From assembly GCF_016405905.1 (NCBI RefSeq), contig NZ_JAEFCB010000015.1, forward strand, positions 97,330 to 161,329: a stretch of DNA of 64,000 nucleotides, read 5' to 3'. The notes under the pieces are model-generated. The model searched no databases. It saw only the letters and a list, made by a program, of their open reading frames with translations, and had not been told where the DNA came from. The position numbers and the translations under genes were made by a program. This DNA comes from Variovorax sp. IB41. GTDB lineage: Bacteria; Pseudomonadota; Gammaproteobacteria; Burkholderiales; Burkholderiaceae_C. The stretch's first letter is position 1. The number at the start of each line of letters is the position of its first letter. Below, one piece after another: positions 54,615-62,900 of the stretch.

Positions 54615-56811
54615 CGGACGAGCCGGCAGGCCGGTCGAGATCGGCCCGGCCGTCCGCGTTGCGTGCCGGGCCTTCGAAGTCGTCCACCTGGATGACCTTG
54701 TCGGCGGCGCGCAGGTAGGCCAGCGCCAGTTCGGGGTCGGGCGCCGAGCGCGCGGCTTCCTCCAGCGAATTCGTGCGGCGCAATACCTTGTTGAGCGCGG
54801 CCGTCGTATCGCCCGCATCACCCAGTTGCGCGCCCAGCTCCATCGCATGCATCAGGTCGCGCAGGCCCCCGGCCGCGGGTTCGCTGAGGTCGGGCGCCAG
54901 GCGCTCGACGATGCGCGGGTTCGTGCGCAGCAGGTCCGCCAGTTCGATGAGCTGCACGTCGCGCAGCGGCGCCAGGTGCGCGGTGCGGCGCAGCACCAGC
55001 GCGCCGATCACGCGGCGGCCGGCCGTCGGCAGGTTGGCATAGAGGTCGCGCAGGATCTTGCCCGCCTCGTCCAGCTGCAGCCGGATCGCGGCCTGCGCGA
55101 ACGGCAGCAGCTCGGGCGCCGCTTCGACGCGATAGCGCCACACGCACGCGCTCGCCAGGTACAGGTGCGCGAGCACGTCGCCCAGCCGCGCCGAGAGCAA
55201 TTCCATGCGCTTGAGCTTGCCGCCGAGCATGCCCATCGCGAGGTCGGCGGTGAGCGCGTACTTGGCGCTCATGCGCGCGATGAGGCGCGCCTCGCGCTCC
55301 AGTTCATCGGGCGGCGTGCCGAGCACCGGCGCGCCGAAAAGGCTGTGCCACAGGTTGACCATCACGTGCTTGCCGTGCGCGATGAGCGCCTTGCCGAGCG
55401 CGGTTTCGTCGTTCGCCTGCACGGCCGCCATTTCATCGAGCACGTGCGGATGGCAGCGCACCGCGCCCTGCCCGAACACGATCAGCGCGCGCGTGAGGAT
55501 GTTCGCGCCCTCCACCGTGATGGCGATCGGCGCCTGCCGGTACGCCACGCCCAGCAGGTTCGACGGGCCCGAGATGATGCCCTTGCCGCCGAGGATGTCC
55601 ATGCCGTGGTTCACCGCGCGGCGCCCCGCCTCGGTCAACTGCACCTTGAGGATCGCGCTCGCCACGCTGGGCCGCTCGCCCTTGTCGAGCGCGGCGGCCG
55701 TGAAGCGCCGCGCCGCATCGCTCGCGTAGAGCTCGGCCGACATCTGCGCGACCAGCCCCGCGATTGCATGGAACTTGCCCACCGGCAGGCCGAACTGCTC
55801 GCGGATCTGCCCGTAGCCGTTGCTCACGTACAGCGCCGTCTGCTGCATCGAGGAGCCGAGCGCGGGCAGCGAGATCGCGCGGCCCGCGGCCAGGCACTCC
55901 ATCAGCATGCGCCAGCCCTGGCCGACCTGTTTTTCGCCACCGATGATCCAGTCCATCGGCACGAAGACCTGCCGCCCGTGGATCGGGCCGTTCATGAAGG
56001 CGCTGTCCATCGGGCGATGGCGCCGGCCGATCTCCATGCCGTCGTGCGGCACGGGAATCAGCGCGCAGGTGATGCCGAGGTCTCGCTGGCCTTCGGGGCG
56101 GCTCTCGTCGATGGCATGGAAGGCCAGGCCCACCACGGTGGCGACGGGCGCGAGCGTGATGTAGCGCTTATCGAAATCGACCAGGAAGCCGCGCGTCAAC
56201 TTGCCGTTGAACTCGCGCTCCACGATCACGCCGCGGTCGGGAATCGATGCCGCGTCGGAGCCCGCATAGGGCGACGTCAGCCCGAAGCACGGCAGCTCGC
56301 GGCCATCAGCCAGGCGCGGCAGGTAGTGCTCCTTCTGCGCGTCGGTGCCGTAGCGCAGCAGCAGTTCGGCCGGGCCGAGCGAGTTGGGCACCATCACCGT
56401 GACGGCCGTGGCCACGTTGACGGTGGCGATGCGCGCGACCACCGTGGCGTGTGCGTAGTGGCCGAAGCCCAGGCCGCCGAACTCCTCGGGAATGATCATT
56501 CCGAAGAAGCGCTTCTCGCGCAGGAACCGCCACACCTCGGGCGGCAGGTCGTGCGCCTGGTCGATGGCGTGGTCGTCCAGCATGCGGCAGAGCGCGCGCA
56601 CCTCGTTGTGCAAGAAGGCCTGCTCGCGCTCGGTGAGCTGGTTGGGGCCCATGGCCGTGAGCACGTCGAAGTCCGGGCGGCCTGCGAAGAGCTGGCCTTC
56701 GAAGCCGACGGTACCGGCCTCCAGCGCGGCGCGCTCGGTGTCGCCCAGCGGCGGCAGCGCCTTCGAGAAGGGCTGCATGGCCCATCGGCCGATCAATGAA
56801 GCCAGAGGCAT
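54517..56811 (-). CDS. fadE: Acyl-CoA dehydrogenase FadE
   Basis: 764-aa FadE-type acyl-CoA dehydrogenase (first step of beta-oxidation), with the additional C-terminal DUF1974 domain. Visible elements are EEFGGLGFGHYAHATVVARI near residue 100, LTSPYAGSDAASIPD near 180 (FAD and substrate contacts), DILGGKGIISGPSNLLG near 405, and VEGANILTRALIVFGQGAVR near 440 with the likely catalytic Glu. An AAGGAG site precedes the start. The final 30 residues are Pro-rich (NPPAAPPSVPSTPPPSARP) and are encoded opposite the regulator gene. Confidence 0.92.
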   Translation of the reverse strand: MPLASLIGRWAMQPFSKALPPLGDTERAALEAGTVGFEGQLFAGRPDFDVLTAMGPNQLTEREQAFLHNEVRALCRMLDDHAIDQAHDLPPEVWRFLREKRFFGMIIPEEFGGLGFGHYAHATVVARIATVNVATAVTVMVPNSLGPAELLLRYGTDAQKEHYLPRLADGRELPCFGLTSPYAGSDAASIPDRGVIVEREFNGKLTRGFLVDFDKRYITLAPVATVVGLAFHAIDESRPEGQRDLGITCALIPVPHDGMEIGRRHRPMDSAFMNGPIHGRQVFVPMDWIIGGEKQVGQGWRMLMECLAAGRAISLPALGSSMQQTALYVSNGYGQIREQFGLPVGKFHAIAGLVAQMSAELYASDAARRFTAAALDKGERPSVASAILKVQLTEAGRRAVNHGMDILGGKGIISGPSNLLGVAYRQAPIAITVEGANILTRALIVFGQGAVRCHPHVLDEMAAVQANDETALGKALIAHGKHVMVNLWHSLFGAPVLGTPPDELEREARLIARMSAKYALTADLAMGMLGGKLKRMELLSARLGDVLAHLYLASACVWRYRVEAAPELLPFAQAAIRLQLDEAGKILRDLYANLPTAGRRVIGALVLRRTAHLAPLRDVQLIELADLLRTNPRIVERLAPDLSEPAAGGLRDLMHAMELGAQLGDAGDTTAALNKVLRRTNSLEEAARSAPDPELALAYLRAADKVIQVDDFEGPARNADGRADLDRPAGSSVNPPAAPPSVPSTPPPSARPPERTTPPRVPAT

Positions 56812-56943
56812 GGGGTCTCCTTCGCCGCGACGGTTGCGCGGCTCGGGTTCCATGCTGGGCTTTGCCGCCCCTCTGCGAGGCCGGTCAAGGGCGTTCCTGC
56901 GTGTCGGATGCGGGCGCGCCCCTGGCGCCTGCAAGCGCCCGGG

Positions 56944-57561
56944 TCAGCGGCGCTTGGGGGCCTGTCCGGCGGGCGCAGCGGGTGCGGCAGCGGCCGGCGC
57001 CAACGGATCGCGCCAGCCGTATTCGACATAGCGGCGGATCACCAGGCAGCCCGGCGGCGAATCGATCAGCGAGACCGACGAGGTCGGCTCCTTGTCGTCG
57101 GTGTAGACCGCGTAGATGGGCAGGAGCCGCGTCATCTTGTAGCTCTTGAGCTCCTGCTCGGCCACGCTCGCGCAGGTGAAGGGCGCCACCGAGATGCGCT
57201 CGGCCGACACGGTGCAGGTGCCGCCGTCGCCGGGAATCGCGGTGATCGAGGCGGCCACGCCGGCGTTCGGGTACTGGATGCCGACCAGCGAGAACATCGG
57301 GCCGTCGTCGGGGCGCTTGCGGTCCCAGTCGAGCAGCACGTCGTGCCCGCGGCTGCCCTGCACGGTGAGCGTCGCGAGCCGCGTGATGGCGGGCAGGCAG
57401 CGCTTGATGCCCACGCTGGTGGCGGCGCGCGTGAGCGTGTCCTGCGGCGGCGCGGCCGGCGCCTGGGGCACCAGCACGCCCTGCGCGAGCGCCGTGCCGG
57501 CCAGGGCCCAGGCGGCCATGGCGGGGAGCAAGCGCGCGAATCGTTGTGTCGATGTCTTCAT
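56944..57561 (-). CDS. Secreted protein of unknown function downstream of the DUF2827 genes
   Basis: 205 aa with a clear signal peptide (MKTSTQRFARLLPAMAAWAL, then AGTALAQ, cleavage expected near residue 27). The mature part has four cysteines (IKRCLPAI, GTCTVS, FTCASV, PPGCLV), enough for two disulfides, and a C-terminal Ala/Pro-rich tail ending PKRR. I do not recognise the family. It follows DUF2827 gene A by 13 bp and probably belongs to that transcript. Confidence 0.78.
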   Translation of the reverse strand: MKTSTQRFARLLPAMAAWALAGTALAQGVLVPQAPAAPPQDTLTRAATSVGIKRCLPAITRLATLTVQGSRGHDVLLDWDRKRPDDGPMFSLVGIQYPNAGVAASITAIPGDGGTCTVSAERISVAPFTCASVAEQELKSYKMTRLLPIYAVYTDDKEPTSSVSLIDSPPGCLVIRRYVEYGWRDPLAPAAAAPAAPAGQAPKRR

Positions 57562-57574
57562 GCGGTGTCTCTTC

Positions 57575-58744
57575 TCACGCGTAGAGGTTCTCGATGGCGG
57601 CGGTGTAGATGCGCACGTTCTCCTCGCCTTCGGGGTCGAGCTTGGCGAGGAGCTTGCGTGCGCGCTCGCGGTAGGCCGGCAGGTCCGCATCGTGTTCGGC
57701 AAAGGCCTGCTGCAGCGCGCGGCCGCCCTCTTCGCAGTCGAAGCCGTGGTAGCGGTAGCCGCAATCGCCGATGAGGTGCGAGTTGTGGATGAGCGGGTAG
57801 CCGCCGTAGAGCGCCTCGTAGTAGAGGTAGTTCTGCGCGTTCTCCCAGTGGTGCGCGAAGACCGCATCGACATTCCCCGGCAGCACCTGGTACAGCGGAA
57901 AGCGCCCCTCGAAAGTCGCGAGGCCGTGCTGCACGATGTCCAGGCTCTGCGCGAAGCCGACGAAGAGCGGCTTCTCCTTCAGGTGAAAGCTGTTGTAGAC
58001 CCACACCCGCTCCAGGAGCCTGGGCTGCGCGCGGTGCGCCGCCTCGCAGCCGAGCATGGGGATGAAGCTGGTCTTCACCATGCAGATGTTGGGCTCGAAG
58101 ATGGCCACGCGCCAGCGCTTGCGGCCGGGCTCGTAGTCGAAGCGCTTGGCGCTGCCATCGGCGTTGGTTCCGGCGCGTGCCATGGCCTTCTCCAGCACCA
58201 TCGGGCTCCAGAGGTGCGGCATCAGCCGCACCGGCGCGCGGAAGGTGCTCGCGAAGTACGGCTTGCACGACACCTCGTATTCCGGCAGCGTCCAGACCTC
58301 GTCGTAGGGCGCGCCCGAGACGAGCATGCCGTGCGGCTTGTCGAAGATCATCCGTTCGATGTCGATCACGTAGTCGTTGCCCACGCGCATCGAAACGATC
58401 TTGCCGCCGCGCGCCTTGAAGGCCTCCGACCACTCGCGCGCCAGCTGCGCGCTCATCTCGATCATGAGATCGAGCTCCTGCGCGGCGGTGGCCATGTCGA
58501 TGATCGGCACGGGCGAATCGGCCAGGAAGTTGGTGGCGTCCGCCGGACCGCCGTCGCCGCCGCCCGCCACCAGCACGGTGCTGGCCACGCGCGGCGAACG
58601 CATCAGCAGCATCACTAGGAACAGGCAGTTCTGGTAGACGCCGTTTTCCCAGAGGCTCTGCTCGCCCTTGCGGATGAAGATGGAAACGCCGACCTTGAGT
58701 TTCGCGGGCATGACGGACGAAGGGGTGTTCTGCACTGCGCTCAT
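57575..58744 (-). CDS. DUF2827-family protein A (glycosyltransferase-like)
   Basis: 389 aa. DUF2827 pattern: KVGVSIFIRKGEQSLWENGV at the start, then CLFLVMLLMRSP, VIEM-like LDLMIEMSAQL, PHLWSPMVLEKAM near residue 175 and WRVAIFEPNICMVKTSFIPM near 212. The C-terminal part, YYEALYGGYPLIHNSHLIGD near 315 followed by FDCEEGGRALQQAF, resembles the nucleotide-sugar binding half of GT-B glycosyltransferases (E-x-G-x-P-type loop). The function is formally unknown. It overlaps paralogue B by 4 bp and lies downstream of a Ser/Thr-rich adhesin. Confidence 0.82.
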   Translation of the reverse strand: MSAVQNTPSSVMPAKLKVGVSIFIRKGEQSLWENGVYQNCLFLVMLLMRSPRVASTVLVAGGGDGGPADATNFLADSPVPIIDMATAAQELDLMIEMSAQLAREWSEAFKARGGKIVSMRVGNDYVIDIERMIFDKPHGMLVSGAPYDEVWTLPEYEVSCKPYFASTFRAPVRLMPHLWSPMVLEKAMARAGTNADGSAKRFDYEPGRKRWRVAIFEPNICMVKTSFIPMLGCEAAHRAQPRLLERVWVYNSFHLKEKPLFVGFAQSLDIVQHGLATFEGRFPLYQVLPGNVDAVFAHHWENAQNYLYYEALYGGYPLIHNSHLIGDCGYRYHGFDCEEGGRALQQAFAEHDADLPAYRERARKLLAKLDPEGEENVRIYTAAIENLYA

Positions 58745-59889
58745 GCGGTCCTCATGCCATCGGCACGGAATGCGGGGTCGCCGCCCACGAGATGCAGCAG
58801 GCGCTGCGCGTAGGCATCGACGTTCGCCTGGTGGAGTGGATCGATCGCATCGAACATGCGCTGGCTGCGAAGGCGGTAGTCATCGAGTTGCGCATCGTGC
58901 CCGCGCACCGCCTGCAGCAGCTGCTCGGCGCCGGCGGCGATGTCGAAGTCGGGGTAGTAGTAGCCGGCATCGCGCAGCCACGGCGAGTTGTGCACCAGCG
59001 GGTAGTTGCCGTAGAGCGCATCGAGGTAGCTGTAGTTCTGGTCGTTCTGCCACTGGTGCGACACCACGGCATCGGCGAACTGCACCATGAAGCCCGCGAA
59101 ATCGTGTCGCCCGTGGAACACCGCCTTGTGCCCGCGCACGAGGTCCAGCGAGTTGGCCATGTAGAGCATCGTCGGATGGTCCTTCAGGTGCAGGGTGTTG
59201 AGCACCTGCATCGAGGTCACCGCGTTCGGGTCGGCGCGGTAGGCGCCGTCGCAGATCAGCATCGGCACGCTGCTGGACTTCACGACCGAGATGTTGGGCT
59301 CGAAGATCGCCACGCGGAACCCGGGCTGCTCCGCGGTGCGCGGCGCGTAGCCGAAGCGGTAGCCCGACGCCTCGACCTCGGCGACGCGCTGGGCCAGGAA
59401 CTGCGGCGACCAGAGGTAGGGCACCTCATGCACCGGGCGGCGGTGCAGGGTTCGCATCATCGGGGCGAAGACGGCGTCCTTGGGCAAGAGCCACACCTCG
59501 TCGCAACGGTCGGGCTTGCTGAAGTGGCCCTTGTCGCTGAAGACGATCGGCTCGGCCAGCGCCACGAAGGGCTGTCCCACGCAATGGAAGGCCGAGCGCC
59601 CGCCGCAGGCACGGAAGTAGGAGAGCCATTGCACGTCGAGCGCGCCGGCCATCTCGATGACCACATCGAGCACGTCGGTCAGCTCGCGGGCGCGGCCGAA
59701 CGCGAGGCCCATGGCCGAGAGATCGACCTGCGGCGGCATGGCCTGCTGGTCGCCCGCATCGACGAGCGTGACGGATTCGACGAAGTCGATGCGCTGCAGC
59801 AACCGGGCGAGAAACAGGACGTTCTGCCCCATCCCGTTTTCCCAGATGTTCTGCCCCGCGTGGGTGAGGACTGAAATACCAATGCGCAT
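58741..59889 (-). CDS. DUF2827-family protein B (glycosyltransferase-like)
   Basis: 382-aa paralogue of the next gene, with the same landmarks at the same spacing. These are RIGISVLTHAGQNIWENGMG at the start, VPYLWSPQFLAQRV near residue 165, FRVAIFEPNISVVKSSSVPM near 200 and SYLDALYGNYPLVHNSPWLR near 302. Sequence divergence between A and B is substantial, so they arose from an old duplication and may use different sugars or acceptors. It is first after the adhesin terminator, 84 bp beyond the adhesin stop. Confidence 0.82.
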   Translation of the reverse strand: MRIGISVLTHAGQNIWENGMGQNVLFLARLLQRIDFVESVTLVDAGDQQAMPPQVDLSAMGLAFGRARELTDVLDVVIEMAGALDVQWLSYFRACGGRSAFHCVGQPFVALAEPIVFSDKGHFSKPDRCDEVWLLPKDAVFAPMMRTLHRRPVHEVPYLWSPQFLAQRVAEVEASGYRFGYAPRTAEQPGFRVAIFEPNISVVKSSSVPMLICDGAYRADPNAVTSMQVLNTLHLKDHPTMLYMANSLDLVRGHKAVFHGRHDFAGFMVQFADAVVSHQWQNDQNYSYLDALYGNYPLVHNSPWLRDAGYYYPDFDIAAGAEQLLQAVRGHDAQLDDYRLRSQRMFDAIDPLHQANVDAYAQRLLHLVGGDPAFRADGMRTA

Positions 59890-59906
59890 GGGGGTGAGTG
59901 TGTACC

Positions 59907-59943
59907 AAAAAAAATGGCTCCCGCACCATCGGCACGGGAGCCA
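59907..59943 (-). terminator. Rho-independent terminator of the adhesin gene
   Basis: Read on the minus strand, a 9-bp stem TGGCTCCCG/CGGGAGCCA (59915-59923 with 59935-59943) encloses an 11-nt loop and is followed by eight T's (59907-59914). It begins 29 bp after the adhesin stop and lies directly before DUF2827 gene B, so any read-through or a promoter inside this short gap must drive the DUF2827 genes. Confidence 0.9.
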
Positions 59944-59972
59944 CGCCGCGGCTGCGGCGCCGATTCAGTGGC

Positions 59973-62900
59973 TTATTTCCACTTCCAGCCGATGCCTGCG
60001 TTCACGCCCCACTCCTTGCCGGTGGTGGACAGGCCCGCACCCCAGGACATCTTGCCGTCGTCCGACAGCGCCTTGAAGGTCAGCGCCACGGCGCTGTAGC
60101 CCTTGTAGCTGCCGAAGCCCACGCCCACGGTCTTCTCGCCGGGGTAGAGCGTCGGCAGGTAGGTGCCCGACATCGCGAAGGCCATCGCGGAACCCGAGTA
60201 GGCGATGCGCGCCACGTCGCCGACCTGGCTTTGCACCTGGTTCAGCTGCGTCATGTTGACCGCGTCGGTGGGCAGGATGCCCGGCGCCACGTTCGAGATG
60301 CGCGTGCCGCCCGGTGCCTGGCCTGCGCCCAGCGTGACCTGGTTGTAGTTGACCGAGCCGTCCGGGTTGGTCGCGTACTGCACGCTGCTGGCCTTGGCCG
60401 ATGCGGAGGCCGCCTTCAGCTGGGCCACGTTGGTGGCATCGCTGTCGGCCGAGCCCGCGGCCACGCCGGTGATCTGGCGGAACTGGTTGTTGGCTGCATC
60501 GCCCACGGACACCGCGGCCTGCGTGCTGGTCGTGGCGCGGATGGCCGCTTCCTGCTGCGCATTCGCGCTGCCCGGGATGTAGCCGACCGCGCCTGCCGCC
60601 GTCGATGCCACCGAGTTCGCGCCCAGCGCCACGCCACCGCTCTGCGTGACCACCGCGCCGAAGCCGATCGCCGTGCCTTGCGAGATGTTCTGCGCCTTGC
60701 TCAGCACCGTGCCGCCAGCGTCGGCCTTGTCGCCCAGGGCCACGCCGCCGCCGCCTGCGCGGGAATCCACACCGATCGCCTGCGAGCCCGTGGCCAGTGC
60801 GCCGGTGCCGATGGCGATGGCGTTGGCACCCGTGGCCTGTGCGCCGAAGCCGATGGCCACGGCGCCTTCGGCCGTCGCCTTCGCGCCGTTGCCGGCGGCG
60901 AAGGAGTTGGCGGCGCTGGAGACCGAGCGCGGGCCGATCGCCACGGAGTCCACGCCGCTCGCGTCGGAGTCGGCGGCGGTGGAGCCCGTGTGGAAGTACT
61001 TCGTGCCCTTGTCGTTGATGGTGTTGACCGTCGTGCTCAGGCTGCCGATGCTGCTGGTCGCCGTGCTCAGGCCGGTCGAGGTCGAGGTCGACAGGCTCGC
61101 GATGCCGCTGGTCGCGCCGCCCACGCTGGTGGACAGGCTGTCCAGGTTGCTGTTGGTCGTGCTCAGGCCGGTCGAGAGGCTGGAGATACCGCTGGTGGCG
61201 GTGCTCAGGCCGGTCGAGGTCGACGTGGACAGGCTGTTGACGTTGCTGTTCGTCGTGCTCAGGCCGGTCGACAGGCTGTCGACGCTGCTGGTCACGGTGC
61301 TCAGGCCGGTCGACAGGCTGCCGATGCTGCTGGTCGCAGTGCTCAGGCCGGTCGAGGTCGAGGTCGAGAGGCTGTCGACGCTGCTGGTCACGGTGCTCAG
61401 CGCCGACGACGTGGAGGTCGACAGGCTGCTCACGCTGCTGTTGGTGGAGCTCAGGCCGGTCGAAAGGCTGGAGATGCCGCTGGTGGCGGTGCTCAGGCCC
61501 GACGAGGTCGACGTCGACAGGCTGCTCACGCCGCTGTTCGTGGAGCTCAGGCCGGTCGAGAGGCTGGAGATGCCGCTGGTGGCGGTGCTCAGGCCGATCG
61601 AGAGGCTAGAGATGCCGACGGTGACGGTGCTCAGCCCGACCGAGAGGCTGCCGATGCCGCTGTTCGCAGAGCTCAGGCCCGTGGAGAGGCTGCCGATGCT
61701 GCTCGTGGCGGTGCTCAGGCCGGACGACGTGGAGGTCGAGAGGCTGCTGACGGTGCTGTCTGTCGTGCTCAGGCCGGTCGAGAGGCTGGAGATGCCGCTG
61801 GTGGCGGTGCTCAGGCCGGACGAGGTCGAGGTGGACAGGCTGTTGACGTTGCTGTTGGTCGAGCTCAGGCCGGTCGAGAGACTCGAGATACCGCTGGTCG
61901 CGGTGCTCAGGCCGGACGACGTGGAGGTCGACAGGCTGCTGACGCTGCTGTTGGTCGAGCTCAAGCCGGTCGACAGGCTGGAGATGCCGCTGGTGGCGGT
62001 GCTCAGACCCGTGGACAGGCTGCCGATGCTGCTCGTTGCAGTGCTCAAGCCAGACGACGTGGAGGTCGAGAGGCTGCTGACGCTGCTGTTGGTCGAGCTC
62101 AAGCCGGTAGACAAGCTGGAGATGCCGCTGGTAGCAGTGCTCAGGCCCGTGGACAGGCTGCCGATGCTGCTGGTCGCAGTACTCAGACCCGATGACGTCG
62201 AAGTCGACAGGCTGCTCACGCTGCTGTTGGTCGAGCTCAGGCCAGTCGAGAGGCTCAAGATACCGCTGGTGGCGGTGCTCAAGCCAGACGAAGTCGAAGT
62301 CGACAGGCTGCTGACGTTGCTGTTGGTCGAGCTCAGACCGGTGGACAGGCTCGAGATGCCGCTGGTTGCCGTGCTCAGCCCCGTGGACAAGCTACCGATG
62401 CTGCTCGTTGCGGTGCTCAGGCCGGACGAGGTAGAGGTCGACAAGCTGCTCACGCTGCTGTTGGTCGAACTCAGGCCCGTGGACAGGCTGGAGATACCGC
62501 TGGTCGCGGTGCTCAGGCCCGACGATGTGGAGGTCGAGAGGCTGCTCACGCTGCTGTTGGTCGAACTCAGACCTGTCGAGAGGCTGGAGATACCGCTGGT
62601 AGCAGTGCTCAGGCCGGACGACGTGGAAGTCGACAGGCTGTTCACCGTGCTGTCCGTCGTGCTCAGGCCGGTAGACAGGCTGGAGATACCGCTGGTCGCG
62701 GTACTCAGACCAGAGGACGTCGAAGTCGACAGGCTGCTGACGCTGCTGTTGGTGGAGCTCAGGCCGGTCGAGAGGCTGGAGATGCCGCTGGTCGCCGTGC
62801 TCAGACCCGACGACGTCGAGGTCGACAAGCTGCTCACGCTGCTGTTGGTCGAGCTCAAGCCAGTCGACAGGCTCGAGATGCCGCTGGTGGCAGTACTCAG

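Noticed and set aside
59898..62195. A 765-codon plus-strand frame with Ala/Gly/Arg-rich repeats opposite the adhesin
   Set aside because: It mirrors the adhesin repeats on the other strand. The clear beta-roll and YadA anchor of the minus-strand protein make that the real gene, and repeated GC-rich codons keep the reverse frame open by chance.
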